DNA of 64,000 bases from Lyngbya sp. HA4199-MV5 (GTDB taxonomy: Bacteria; Cyanobacteriota; Cyanobacteriia; Leptolyngbyales; Leptolyngbyaceae), in contig JAHHHL010000012.1 in NCBI GenBank assembly GCA_019359375.1, positions 1 to 64,000 on the forward strand. Reading direction: 5' to 3'. Numbering within the stretch: position 1 is the stretch's first letter; each line of letters starts with the position of its first letter. A program made the position numbers and the translations under genes. This document shows, piece by piece, positions 36,139-47,100 of the stretch. The notes beneath the pieces are model-generated. The model saw only the letters and a program-made list of their open reading frames with translations, was not told the DNA's origin and made no database searches.

Positions 36139-36507
36139 ATGATGTCATTAGAGACTGTTTACCAATTCTTTCAAGCACCACCACCTCGCCAGCTTAACCA
36201 GAAACTTGCGGTATGTTATGTTTCATCCATCCTGCTGAAAAGAGATTCTTTTGGCTCTGAGCTCATTCATCTCCTGGAGAGAGACTACCCAGCCTATCGC
36301 CTGTCAGATACCGTTCTCTACGGTGCGCTAACGTTTTTAGAAGCTGAGGCATTGGTTGAAAGCTACCGAGAAAACGTCGCTGGACGTGGACGACCCCGAC
36401 GGATGTTTCGGGTTACGATGCCTGCTTACAACCGGACAAAAGAGCTAGCTGCACTGTGGCAAAATTATGTCAGCAACAATGAAGTAAAGACAGCAAGAAA
36501 AGCATAA
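36139..36507 (+). CDS. PadR-family (Pex-like) transcriptional regulator
   Basis: This is a 122-residue winged-helix protein. Residues about 25-110 carry the PadR pattern: LAVCYVSSILLKRDSFGSELIHLLE, YRLSDTVLYGALTFLEAEALVE, then the wing GRGRPRRMFRVT. The cyanobacterial clock-associated repressor Pex belongs to this group, and the layout is similar, but orthology cannot be judged by eye. ATG 36139 is chosen because AAGGA lies 7 nt upstream. The longer frame from 36094 has no homologous sequence. A TTCACA-repeat promoter precedes it and a response-regulator/kinase operon follows. Confidence 0.82.
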   Translation: MMSLETVYQFFQAPPPRQLNQKLAVCYVSSILLKRDSFGSELIHLLERDYPAYRLSDTVLYGALTFLEAEALVESYRENVAGRGRPRRMFRVTMPAYNRTKELAALWQNYVSNNEVKTARKA

Positions 36508-36645
36508 ACAGTGTGCTACAGCCATGTTCAAATGGGTGTATCTACCTGAGCAGGCGGTAGGAGCTAGAGGTAATACCGCAGCACGTACAGATCGAAAGAA
36601 ACATCTAGCCTATTCATCACCGCACGTTTTGCCTCTCCTTTCGAT

Positions 36646-38514
36646 GTGAAAATTCTACTGGTGGAAGATGATCAGTTTCTGACTGAGTTGCTGGTACAGG
36701 CTCTCACTGAGCAAAATTATCTGGTTGAAACGGCTGCCGATGGACAGATGGGCTGGGATCTGGCAGAAGCATTTCAATATGACTTAATTTTGCTTGATGT
36801 GGTGTTGCCGACGCTGAGTGGCATTCACTTTTGCCAGCAGTTACGTGCCCAGAAAAACTTTACGCCAGTGATCCTGTTAACATCACAGGATAGCTCTACC
36901 CACAAAGTTTCGGGACTGGATGCAGGCGCAGATGATTATGTGGTGAAGCCGTTTCACCTGCACGAGTTGCTAGCCCGCATTCGAGCGTTGCGGCGGCGAG
37001 AGAGCTTAGACCGATCGCCCACTCTCATCTGGCGAGGCTTACAACTCAATACGAGTAGCTGTGCTGTGAGCTATGACGGCAGGCACCTGAGCCTCACAAG
37101 CAAGGAATATAAGCTTTTAGAATTGTTTTTGCGCCATCAGCAGCGCATTTTTAGCCAAAGTGCGTTGATTAATCACCTCTGGTCGTTTGAAGAAGCCCCC
37201 AGTGAAAATGGCGTGCGCGCACACATCAAGGGGTTGCGCCGCAAGCTGAAACAGGCTGGCTGTGAAGATCTGATTGAAACCATTTATGGGCTGGGCTACC
37301 GTTTGAGAAAGCGGGAGGTAGAGGACGTTGAATTTAAAGGACCTCAACTGCCTGACCAGCCTGAGTCTGACCAACCTGCCTCGCTGTCATCCGTTGCTAC
37401 ACCACAGGAGTTTGCTGGGGCATGGCAACACTATCGAGGGCACTATCGCGATCGCCTTGCGGTCATCAGTCAAGCCATATCTGCTCTGACGCATGGCTCT
37501 TTGAGTGCGGCTTTGCGACAGCAGGCTGTTCGAGAAGCGCACACGCTAGCTGGCTCCTTGGGAAGTTTTGGGTTGGATCAGGCATCGCACGACTGCAAAC
37601 AACTTGAAGCTCGGCTCACAGAGATAGAAGGTGTAGCGGCGATCGCGCCAGGGACTGTAGCGGCTCTGTCGGAGCTGGTCATTGCGATCGAGCAAACGCT
37701 GGAAACTCCCCTGCTTGCTTCCACCACAGCCGCGCTTTCACCCACCCCATCGCCAACTCAGCCACCGCATCTGCTCATCGTTTCAGAGGCGGCACACTTA
37801 ATACAACAACTGATGGCAGAGGCGATCGTCCGCAGCCTGCATGCCACCATTGCCAGCCCAACCACGCTGCTCACCCCCTTTCCTCAACAGCACCCAGATG
37901 TCGTGCTTCTTGACTTGAGTGTGCCAGAAACAGTGGAGCATGGCTTTGCCTGTCTGGAAGCTTTGGCAACCGTGCAACCGCCTGTGCCCGTTGTGGTGCT
38001 CATGCATCAAGGCAGTTTTGCTGAGCGAGTCAAAATTGCGCGGCTGGGAGGACGTGCAGTGCTTCAAATGCCATTAGCACCTGAACAAATTCTGCGAGCG
38101 ATCGTTCAAGTCTTACCACAAACAAGCCAAACGGAAGGCAAAGTGCTGATTGTGGACGATGATCCGCACCTGTTGCAGCAGCTCACTGCCCTACTGCAAC
38201 CCTGGGGCTTTCAGGTTGTTCTTTTAGATGATCCACAGCGGTTTTGGGAGACGTTGGAGCAAACTCAGCCCGACTTACTCATTCTGGATCTGGTCATGCC
38301 GAAATTCAGCGGCTTAGATTTATGCAAGGTTGTTCGCAACGATCCTCAATGGGACGCGCTGCCTGTGATCTTTCTCTCAGCGAATACGGATGCTGCATTG
38401 ATTCATCAGGTGTTCTTAGCAGGGGCTAACGACTATGCCAGCAAGCCTTTCCTTGGGGCAGAGTTACTCGCTCGCATTTTGAATCAACTCAAACGCGTTA
38501 AGCCAAAGCCTTAG
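36646..38514 (+). CDS. multidomain OmpR-type response regulator (REC-wHTH-Hpt-REC-REC)
   Basis: This is a 622-residue regulator. The order is receiver 1 (1-118; Asp51 in LLDVVLP), an OmpR/PhoB winged helix (about 125-222; LTSKEYKLLELFLRH, RVHIKGLRRKL-like helix, YGLGYRLR), a linker, an Hpt-like domain (about 260-345; His299 in EAHTLAGSLGSFG), receiver 2 (about 370-490; Asp423 present but the acidic pocket is degenerate), and receiver 3 (about 500-620; VLIVDDDPH, Asp548 in LDLVMP). The GTG start lacks a clear ribosome binding site. The kinase gene begins 3 nt after its stop. It is the only DNA-binding response regulator in the window and the best candidate to bind the TTCACA repeats. Confidence 0.88.
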   Translation: MKILLVEDDQFLTELLVQALTEQNYLVETAADGQMGWDLAEAFQYDLILLDVVLPTLSGIHFCQQLRAQKNFTPVILLTSQDSSTHKVSGLDAGADDYVVKPFHLHELLARIRALRRRESLDRSPTLIWRGLQLNTSSCAVSYDGRHLSLTSKEYKLLELFLRHQQRIFSQSALINHLWSFEEAPSENGVRAHIKGLRRKLKQAGCEDLIETIYGLGYRLRKREVEDVEFKGPQLPDQPESDQPASLSSVATPQEFAGAWQHYRGHYRDRLAVISQAISALTHGSLSAALRQQAVREAHTLAGSLGSFGLDQASHDCKQLEARLTEIEGVAAIAPGTVAALSELVIAIEQTLETPLLASTTAALSPTPSPTQPPHLLIVSEAAHLIQQLMAEAIVRSLHATIASPTTLLTPFPQQHPDVVLLDLSVPETVEHGFACLEALATVQPPVPVVVLMHQGSFAERVKIARLGGRAVLQMPLAPEQILRAIVQVLPQTSQTEGKVLIVDDDPHLLQQLTALLQPWGFQVVLLDDPQRFWETLEQTQPDLLILDLVMPKFSGLDLCKVVRNDPQWDALPVIFLSANTDAALIHQVFLAGANDYASKPFLGAELLARILNQLKRVKPKP

Positions 38515-38517
38515 TCA

Positions 38518-41499
38518 ATGGGGTTTTCTACGTCTATGTCTAGAATAGAACTCAAGTATGTGGCTGAAACTTCCTCGACCATGATGGATCAAGTTGACGA
38601 CAGCAAAAAAACGAAGGAACAGTTGATTGCGGAACTAGAGCAACTGCGGGCAGAACTGGACGATCGCAAGCGGATGGAAGAAGCTCTGCGTCGCAGTAAT
38701 GCACTTTTGCAGGCTCAGCGTGAAGCTTCTGTGGCAGGTATTTGGGTCGTCAATGAGCACCGAGAACTCCTTTTCTATAACCAGCGCTTTTGTGAAATCT
38801 GGCAAATTCCGCCAGCCATTATTGCTACTAACGATTACTGGAAAATCTTCAACGCTGCACTGACTCAACTTAAGGATGTTGATACCTTTCTCATGACAGT
38901 CGAGGCTCTTTATCAAAGCCCAGATGCCATCAGCCACGATGAAGTTGTCCTGAAGAATGGGCGAGTGCTCGATCGCCGCTCTGCCCCCATGCGATCGCCA
39001 ACAGGAGAATATTATGGAAGAGTGTGGTACTTCCAGGACATTACAGAAGCAAAACAACTGGAAGCGTTTCGCAATCAGGCTCAACAAGCGCTCAGCCAAA
39101 GCCAGGAACGATACGTTTTAGCCACGCGAGCAGCCAGAATTGGAGTGTGGGAAGGAAATCACCGGACTGGAGAATTTTATCTTGATCCTAATTTCAAGTT
39201 TCTGCTGGGCTACAGTGATATCGATATACCTAATCATTTTGATGCCTGGTTCTCAATCTTTCACCCCGATGATCGGTTGCTCGTCGTTGAGGCGGCACAA
39301 GGTTATCTGAAAAAGCAGACAGCAGAATTTGCGGTAGAGCATCGCGTCTTTCATCGAGATGGCTCTATTCGCTGGGTGATGGCTCGTGGCATGTTGGTTC
39401 AGAATGATAGTGACCGGATGGTTGGCACCACCACGGACATTACGGAACGCAAATTAGCCGAGCAAACTTTACAGCGCAGCAATGCCGCCTTGAAAGTGCA
39501 GCAAGAGGCAGCGCTCGACGGCATTTTAATTACCAATGAGCATCAATTGATCACCTCTTACAATCAGCGCTTTTGTCAGCTCTGGCATCTGGATGAGGCG
39601 CTTATACTCAACGCTGAAAACGATCGACAGGTGCGAGAAACCGTTCTGGATCAACTCAAAGATCCAAATGCCTTTCTGCGTAAAATCGATTATCTCAACC
39701 AGCACCCTGAAATTACCTGTCGAGATGAGATTCTCTTTGAGGATGGGCGCATTTTCGATCGCTATTCGGCGGCAATCAAATCGTCTACTGGCGAAGACTA
39801 CGGCAGAATTTGGTACTTTCGAGACATTACCGAAATCAAACAGACAGAAGCCGCCCTCCGCCAAAACGAACAAAAATTTCTGCAACTGACCGAAAACATT
39901 CGCGATGCCTTCTTTATTGCGGCTCCCGATTACAGTCAGATGTTTTACATCAGTCCCGCCTATGAAGCCATCTGGGGGCGCACCTGCTCCAGTCTTTACC
40001 ATGACCCCCAATCGTGGCTCGAAGCGGTTCATCCTGACGATCGATCGAGCTTATTCGCCGCACTGCAAACCCGAGGCAATCCGGTAGAGCAGGGCTTAGA
40101 GTATCGCATTGTGCAACCCAATGGTGATGTGCGATGGGTCTTAACGCGCACCTTTCCCATCTTTGATGAAACGGGACACGTCCATCGAGTGGCTGGTATC
40201 GGACGAGACATTACAGAACTGAAGCAGATTGAAGCAGAACTCAAGCAATATCAAGAACAGCTTGAAGCGCTTGTAGTCGAACGGACGAAAGAACTGAATG
40301 AAGCAAATCAACAATTACAGCAAGAGTTGCAGCAGCGTACACAAACAGAAGCCACGCTGCGTGAATCAGAACGACGTTGGCGCACCTTAATGGAAGATGT
40401 TCGCTTGCTAGTGGTTGGCTTTGATACTTATTTAAACATCACCTATGCCAACCCCTTTTTAGCCGAAGTAACAGGCTATAGCCAAGCTGAACTCATTGGT
40501 AAAAATTGGCTGGACGTGTTTGCACTGCCCAGTCAGATCCTATCGTTGCCAATTGAAGAATCGGATTTTTTTGTCAAATCGTTTCGAGTGCACCATCAAG
40601 AGTCGTTGCTTACTAAAGCGGGTGAAGTGCGGCAGGTCGCCTGGAACTGTACATTGCTGCATAACGCTCAGGGTGAGGTCATCGGGTTTCTTAGCATTGG
40701 AGAAGATATTACAGAACGTGCCTTTATTGAACGCATGAAGGATGAATTTATTTCAGTGGTGAGCCATGAATTTCGCACCCCACTCACAGCCATTCATGGC
40801 GCTTTAGATTTGCTTTTAGATGGTCTGGTAGAGTGGCACTCCGATCGTGCTCAACAGCTACTCACGATCGCCTTTGATGGGTCTGAACGCCTGGTGCATT
40901 TAGTCGATAGCATCCTCGCGTTAGAGCGTCTGGAGTCGGGTGACGTGAAGTTACTGAAGCAGCCGTGCCAGCTTGCTGACTTGATGATGAAGGCGATCGA
41001 CCTCACCCAACTGATGGCAGCTAACGCGGGTGTAGATTTAGTGGTTTCACCGTTAGCGATGCAATTAGAGCTGGACGGCGATCGTATCCTTCAGGTCTTG
41101 ACCAACTTGCTGAGCAACGCCATTAAATTTTCACCCAGCGGCAGTACCGTCTGGCTTAGTGCAGCCTTGCGGGCTGGCGATCGTGGGGAGAGTGGCACCG
41201 CCAGAGACAACGCCTTCAGTGCGCCACCCATTTCTGCGCCGACTCTGCTCTCTCGACCTGGCATACTGCTCTCTGTCAAAGACCAGGGGCGCGGCATTCC
41301 TTCAGACAAACTTGAAACTATTTTTGAGCGGTTTCAACAGGTTGACACCTCCGATTCTCGTCAGAAGGGGGGCACTGGTCTGGGCTTAACGATCTGCCGT
41401 AGCATTGTACAGCAGCATCAAGGACGCATTTGGGCTGAGAGTACGATCGGTGAAGGCAGTTGTTTTTACGTGCTGCTTCCGGTTGACGATCCGGATTAA
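38518..41499 (+). CDS. multi-PAS sensor histidine kinase
   Basis: This 993-residue soluble kinase starts 3 nt after the response-regulator gene. A short coiled coil (about 28-60) leads into five PAS modules (about 60-185, 200-305, 315-440, 450-575 and 620-730). PAS 1 and PAS 3 are near-duplicates (RRSNALLQAQREA/QRSNAALKVQQEA and YGRVWYFQDIT/YGRIWYFRDIT). A second coiled coil separates PAS 4 and 5. HisKA is DEFISVVSHEFRTPLTAIHG with His750. The ATPase has NLLSNAIKFSP, DQGRGIP and GTGLGLTIC. There is no fused receiver, so phosphate should pass to the adjacent regulators. Confidence 0.92.
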   Translation: MGFSTSMSRIELKYVAETSSTMMDQVDDSKKTKEQLIAELEQLRAELDDRKRMEEALRRSNALLQAQREASVAGIWVVNEHRELLFYNQRFCEIWQIPPAIIATNDYWKIFNAALTQLKDVDTFLMTVEALYQSPDAISHDEVVLKNGRVLDRRSAPMRSPTGEYYGRVWYFQDITEAKQLEAFRNQAQQALSQSQERYVLATRAARIGVWEGNHRTGEFYLDPNFKFLLGYSDIDIPNHFDAWFSIFHPDDRLLVVEAAQGYLKKQTAEFAVEHRVFHRDGSIRWVMARGMLVQNDSDRMVGTTTDITERKLAEQTLQRSNAALKVQQEAALDGILITNEHQLITSYNQRFCQLWHLDEALILNAENDRQVRETVLDQLKDPNAFLRKIDYLNQHPEITCRDEILFEDGRIFDRYSAAIKSSTGEDYGRIWYFRDITEIKQTEAALRQNEQKFLQLTENIRDAFFIAAPDYSQMFYISPAYEAIWGRTCSSLYHDPQSWLEAVHPDDRSSLFAALQTRGNPVEQGLEYRIVQPNGDVRWVLTRTFPIFDETGHVHRVAGIGRDITELKQIEAELKQYQEQLEALVVERTKELNEANQQLQQELQQRTQTEATLRESERRWRTLMEDVRLLVVGFDTYLNITYANPFLAEVTGYSQAELIGKNWLDVFALPSQILSLPIEESDFFVKSFRVHHQESLLTKAGEVRQVAWNCTLLHNAQGEVIGFLSIGEDITERAFIERMKDEFISVVSHEFRTPLTAIHGALDLLLDGLVEWHSDRAQQLLTIAFDGSERLVHLVDSILALERLESGDVKLLKQPCQLADLMMKAIDLTQLMAANAGVDLVVSPLAMQLELDGDRILQVLTNLLSNAIKFSPSGSTVWLSAALRAGDRGESGTARDNAFSAPPISAPTLLSRPGILLSVKDQGRGIPSDKLETIFERFQQVDTSDSRQKGGTGLGLTICRSIVQQHQGRIWAESTIGEGSCFYVLLPVDDPD

Positions 41500-41556
41500 T
41501 TACTGCATTGGCTGTAGCAACCCCAGTATGATGAGTTGTGGCATTGGCACTGGATT

Positions 41557-41934
41557 ATGAGCAAACGAATTTTAGTGATTGATGATGAGGGAGGGGTACG
41601 CACAGTCATTCAGATCAGCCTGGAAATGGCGGCTGGGTGGGAAGTTGTCACAGCCGCTTCTGGCACTGAAGGCTTAGAGAAAGCAGCGAAGTGCCACTTT
41701 GATGCCATTTTATTAGATGTCATGATGCCTGAAATGGATGGACTTGCAACCTTTGAGCAGTTGCAAGCAAACGCCATGACTCGTCAAGTGCCACTGATTT
41801 TATTAACCGCTAAAACCAGCAAACACGACCATCAGCAGTTTGCACAACTGGGTATTAAAGGCATTATTACAAAACCCTTCAAAGCTCGTGCCTTGGTGGC
41901 TGATATTCAGTCCATCCTGAATTGGCATTCGTAA
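41557..41934 (+). CDS. single-domain response regulator
   Basis: This 125-residue receiver starts at ATG 41557 (MSKRILVIDDEGG), with acidic pocket residues DDE, phosphoacceptor Asp54 in LLDVMMPEMDG, a conserved threonine in LILLTAK and lysine in IITKPF. No output domain is present. It lies 57 nt after the PAS kinase gene on the same strand, so it is the third member of the phosphorelay operon and may shuttle phosphate to the Hpt-containing regulator. Confidence 0.93.
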   Translation: MSKRILVIDDEGGVRTVIQISLEMAAGWEVVTAASGTEGLEKAAKCHFDAILLDVMMPEMDGLATFEQLQANAMTRQVPLILLTAKTSKHDHQQFAQLGIKGIITKPFKARALVADIQSILNWHS

Positions 41935-42062
41935 AGACCGTTCCCAGGATGATTCATCGTGCATAACCTCGTATTTTTGCTGGCGTTAGCTGTTCAGTAG
42001 ATTTACGGGGGTGATGACCTTAAGATAAAGAAGACATGTGGATAAAGGATGAGGACAGCAGT

Positions 42063-42097
42063 TTCACAAAATATTCACAGTCCTGAGGTTTGATCGT
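42063..42097 (+). promoter_or_regulatory. TTCACA direct-repeat promoter, site 4 (giant RTX gene)
   Basis: TTCACAAAATATTCACA (42063-42079), 12 nt, then GATCGT (42092-42097). It is the only promoter-like signal found between the phosphorelay and the giant secreted protein gene 450 nt downstream. Confidence 0.6.
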
Positions 42098-42547
42098 GAC
42101 AGGTGGGCATCACCAAGTACGATTCATTACCAGTGTGGTTGACTTTCAATGCTGGTATGCTACAGGTTTTTCAATCTCTGCATTCTACCCGCCTCAACGG
42201 TTTGCCTAAAGCTTGATTAAATCGGTCAATGAAACTTAGTACGTCACGAGTTGTTAACCAATATCAACCTATCGCTCTTTGCTGATGAGTGGTTAGGGCA
42301 GATTGCGATCGCCCCTGAGATCTTGAGCTGTGACATTGCACCCCCACTCCAATCTTCACCGCTGATCACACTTAGAGGCGGGCTTTTTACGTTGCCTACA
42401 GGTTTGCCTCATCGATTTGGCGGAAATCCACTCGTTCCGACAATTTAACGTCTTGATGGCGATGCTTAGCCCTCAGTCATTCGCTGAGACGATCGCTCAC
42501 GCGCTTACGGCTCACCACTGCACACCAGACGTATCAGGAATTTATTC
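42098..42547. other. long untranslated leader of the RTX gene
   Basis: About 450 nt separate the predicted promoter from the start codon. Short open frames at 42251-42448 and 42417-42647 show no family. No riboswitch or clear hairpin was recognised. Confidence 0.4.
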
Positions 42548-44170
42548 ATGGCTACTTACTACATTTCTGGAACCGGAAACGACAGCAACGACGGTTCCAG
42601 CGAGTCTCAAGCCTTTCGCAGCTTCAATCAAGTACGGAGGGTCTTGAAAGCAGGCGATACCGTGCTGGTGATGAACGGTACTTACGAAAATCTAGCTCCC
42701 AGTAGTAATATCATCTCCCTTGTTGGGCTACAGGGTACCGCTGCCCAGCCCACCACCATCAAAGCGTATCCTGGAGCCACACCTGTCCTACAAGCGCATG
42801 GAAATAATTGGAATGCCATTGGTATCACAGGATCATCGCATGTGGTAATTGAAGGACTCACCTTGAGAGGAGCGCGGGATGAAATCACCCTGGACTATGC
42901 GCTTTCTCAACGCTTTAATTTGAACAATCCGGCAACCTCTGGTAATGGCATTTTTGCCACCTTTCAGAATGGACCGAATGGCACCGAAGCAGAGAAAATC
43001 CATTCCACCCACATCACCCTTCGCAACAATACAGTTTCTAATTTTCCTGGTGGTGGGATTGGTACTACTGAGGTCGATTACGTCACCATTGAAAACAATA
43101 TCGTCTCTGGCAACGCTTACTATTCGCCCTACGGCACGCAAGGAATTACCAATCTTCGGCTGTGGAACTCGGATAACAATACCACCGACTACAAGGTCGT
43201 GATGCGGGGCAACATTTCCTACGACAACATTCAAAAGGTGCCCTGGAATCAATTGCCCAACGGCGAGATCACCGAAGGTCACGGCATTATGATTGATACT
43301 GCCTATGATGCCGTGGGCAATGCCTATAAGGGCAAAATTTTGTTTGCTGATAACGTTGCTTACGACAACGGTGGCGCGGGAATTCTGATTTTCAAGAGTG
43401 AGGCTCCTGTCGATTTAGTCAACAACACCACTTATCAGAACGGCAGTGTGTTGACGCAAACTGGAAATATTGCCATCAATGAAGCGCAAAATGTGCGTGC
43501 CTACAACAATATTATGGTTGCGCGTGATGGCGGCAGTGCTAACTCGATCAACAATACCAGCAGCAATATTGTTTTCGATCGCAACCTCACCTACAACGGC
43601 AATTTTAAGGCTTCCGACAACCCCAACACCCCAGGGTTAAACAATATTGTGGGTCAAGATCCCCAATTTGTGAATGCGGCGGCTGGTAATTTTGCCCTTC
43701 AAGCAGGCAGTGCAGCGATCGACACTGGCTCTACTTTATTTAATGGCATCGTCAGCACCGATATTTTGGGGGCGACTCGCCGCGATGGGGATGGCATCAA
43801 TGGCGTACAACCTGACCTGGGCGCTTACGAATACACGGGTTCACCGCTGCTAACCGCCAGCAATATCTTTCTGGCTCCAACCAATGCGGTCAAGGGCGAG
43901 GGGAACGCAGGCACCACACCCTTTACCTTTACGGTGACGCGGATTGGAAATACGAGTGGTACAACAACCGTCGATTACGCCGTCACAGGTAGTAGCGCCA
44001 GAGCCGCAAATGCCGCTGATTTTGGTGGAGTTTTGCCATCGGGGACAATCACGTTTGCGGCGAATGAGACCAGCAAGGTGATCACGGTGAATGTCAGCGG
44101 TGATGCGGCGGCTGAACCTGATGAAGGCTTTACTGTCACTCTTTCTAACCCATCAGCAAAAGCCAGATGA
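42548..44170 (+). CDS. giant secreted beta-helix/Calx-beta protein, N-terminal part (frameshifted)
   Basis: This 540-residue frame is the front of a protein that originally continued to 48677. There is no signal peptide, as expected for type I secretion. Residues 1-430 form a right-handed beta-helix domain ([43 protein letters not shown], then many N-rich rungs and LGAYEYTG). A Calx-beta repeat follows (about 445-535; [33 protein letters not shown]). Just after that the frame is lost (about 44145-44170), and the next Calx-beta tail continues in the +1 frame. Either a real disruption or a sequencing error in repetitive DNA. Confidence 0.8.
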   Translation: MATYYISGTGNDSNDGSSESQAFRSFNQVRRVLKAGDTVLVMNGTYENLAPSSNIISLVGLQGTAAQPTTIKAYPGATPVLQAHGNNWNAIGITGSSHVVIEGLTLRGARDEITLDYALSQRFNLNNPATSGNGIFATFQNGPNGTEAEKIHSTHITLRNNTVSNFPGGGIGTTEVDYVTIENNIVSGNAYYSPYGTQGITNLRLWNSDNNTTDYKVVMRGNISYDNIQKVPWNQLPNGEITEGHGIMIDTAYDAVGNAYKGKILFADNVAYDNGGAGILIFKSEAPVDLVNNTTYQNGSVLTQTGNIAINEAQNVRAYNNIMVARDGGSANSINNTSSNIVFDRNLTYNGNFKASDNPNTPGLNNIVGQDPQFVNAAAGNFALQAGSAAIDTGSTLFNGIVSTDILGATRRDGDGINGVQPDLGAYEYTGSPLLTASNIFLAPTNAVKGEGNAGTTPFTFTVTRIGNTSGTTTVDYAVTGSSARAANAADFGGVLPSGTITFAANETSKVITVNVSGDAAAEPDEGFTVTLSNPSAKAR

Positions 44171-47100
44171 AGCGTTCCTGGTCTCCCTCTCAAATGTGAG
44201 TGGCAACGGCACCATCACGACTGCCGATGCCGCTGGCTATCTGTTGAATGATGATGTGTCTGCATTGGTTCCAGCATTTGCGATCGCGGCAAGCAATGCT
44301 GATAAAGCCGAAGGAGATACAGGCACAACCCCCTTTACGTTTACAGTCACGCGCAGTGGCAAGACTGACATTGCTGCCAGTGTCGATTACCGAGTCTCCA
44401 ACGCGGGTTCTAATCCTGCTGGTGTTGCTGATTTTGGCGGCACCTTTCCGACTGGAACAGTGAACTTTGCCGCAGGTGAAACCACTAAGGTGATCACAAT
44501 TAACGTGAGCGGCGACACGACTGGTGAAGCCGATGAAACCTTTTTTGCCATCCTTTCAAATCCAAGTGGAGGCGGCACCATTACCACTGCCAGAGACACA
44601 GGCACCGTTCGTGATGATGATGTCAGCCCCCCATCAACCACACTGGCGATCGCGACAACTGCTGCTGACAAACCGGAAGGCAATACGGGTACCACACCCT
44701 ATATCTTTACGGTGACACGCAGCGGTGACACCGCAGGCGCAACCAGTATCGATTACGCCGTCATGGGCAACGGTGTGAACGCTGCTGATGCAACAGACTT
44801 CGGTGGCACTCTGCCTACGGGCACGGTGAACTTTGCAGCGAATGAAACTAGCAGACTGATTACAGTAAACGTCAACGGTGACACCACGCTTGAACCCAAC
44901 GAAAGCTTTGCCGTGACTCTCTCGAACCCCACGGGAGGAGCCACACTCACGACGGCAACTGCGATCAATACTATTCAAAACGAGGATGGAATACCAATGG
45001 CTGGCAAAATTTATTACGTTTCAGGAACAGGCGACGACAGCAACAACGGCTTAAGCGAAGGGGGAGCTTTTCGCACTCTGCAAAAGGCGGCAAACCTGGT
45101 GCAGGCAGGCGATACGGTGCTGGTGATGGATGGCAATTATGAGAATCCTGGCAAAACGGTGCTCCTGATTCGCGATAAGCATGGGACAGAGGCTGACCCA
45201 ATTACCTTCAAAGCCTATCCTGGGGCAAAGCCAACGATTAACTCAGACGGTTCTTATGCCGTGATCGTCTCTGGTTCCTCCTACATCACGATCGAAGGAC
45301 TAACCCTGATTGGCGCTAAAGACAAAATCACCTTAGACTATGCTGAATCACAAAAAGATGTCACCAACAATCCACTTACCATAAACAGTGGCATTGCGAT
45401 CGCGCCAACCTATGACAAGAATGGCGATCCGGTGCTTTTTTCTGACCATATCACCATTCGCAACAACACTGTTACCAAGTTCTCTGGCGGTGGCATTGGT
45501 AGCAATATGGCGGACTACGTCACGATTGAGAACAATACGGTTTCAGAAACATCCTGGTACACCAACAACGGAACCAGTGCAATCAGCATCTTAACCAGTC
45601 GTGACTCTGACAATAACACCACAGACTATAAAATGATTGTGCGGAACAATGTGGTGTATAACAATCAAAGTTTGATTCCGTGGCTACCAGCCGGAAAGAT
45701 TACAGAGGGACATGGCATCATTTTAGATACAAACCGGAATAGTGCAGCACGCCCAGAAGTGCAACTTGACCCATACAAGGGAAAGTTCTTAGTTGCGAAC
45801 AATACCATTTATGACAACGGCGGTTTTGGGATTAACGTTTTTCAATCTGAAAATGCAGATGTTGTCAATAACACCTTGTATCAAAACTCTCGTAACCCAG
45901 ATCTAAATGGTGAAATCATCACAGCAGGTGCTAACAACATTCGGGTTGAAAACAACATTCTGTCAGCACGGGATGGTCGCCGTGCTAACTTGATCACGAG
46001 TTCCACCAATGTTGTGTTTGATCGCAACCTTGCCTACAATTCTTCGATCGCTTTCCAAGCTGCAAGTCCGCCCAATGCGGCACTGGGCGGAGGATCTGCC
46101 TACGTTGATTCTGCCGCTGCTAATGCGGAAGCTGCTAACGTCTTAGTTGCCGGATTGCGAAATATCGTGGGACAAGATCCCAAATTTGTTGATCCTGCCA
46201 ATGGCAATTTTGCGCTCCAGGGAGGTAGCCCGGCGATCGATGCGGGTTCCACCGCTTTTAGTAGCGCCGTTGGTACTGATGGGCAGGGTACCACGCGTCG
46301 GGATGGCGATGGCATTAATGGCATTCAAACGGATATGGGGGCGTATGAATATACGGGCACACCAACCCTGACCCCTGCCTCGATCTTGATTGCAGCAACA
46401 GATGCCGTGCAAGCTGAAGGCAATACGGGTACAACCCCCTTTACATTCACCGTCACCCGCACAGGCAATACCACCAGTGCTGTAAGTGTAGATTATGCCA
46501 CTACAGGCAGTGGGTCTAACGTTGCGAATGGAGCAGATTTTGCTAGTGGGAGCTTTCCGACTGGAACCATCAATTTTGCTGCCAATGAAACGAGCAAAAC
46601 CCTCACGCTTAATGTGCAGGGAGATGCTACAGCAGAGCCAGATCAAGGCTTTACGGTAACGCTGTCTAACCCTTCAGCAGGAGCGGCGATCGCCACGGCT
46701 ACCGCCAAAGGTGTGATTCAAAATGATGATTCTGCCACCCTCGAAATTGCCATTCTCAATGGTTGGCAGATGGAAGGCGATTACGCTCCCACGCCTTACA
46801 AATTTACGGTGCTTCGCAGTGGTGATCTTTCTGGCACCACCGAAGTAACTTATGCCGTGCGGGGCACTGGTGCCAATCCCGCTGATGCCAATGACTTTGG
46901 TGGTACCTTCCCCACCGGAACCATCACGTTTCTGCCCAACGAAACCAGCAAAGAAATCACCATTAATGCGGCTGGAGACCTCACGAATGAACTCGACGAA
47001 GGGTTCTTGGTTGCCCTCTCTGGTGCCACGGGAGGAGCCACCCTCACGACGGGAGCCGCTGGAGCCACCATTCGCAATGATGATAACAAGGCGATCGTCA

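Noticed and set aside
42833-43282. 149-codon minus-strand frame inside the beta-helix region
   Set aside because: It arises from the repetitive coding strand. There is no ribosome binding site, and the plus-strand domain is unambiguous.
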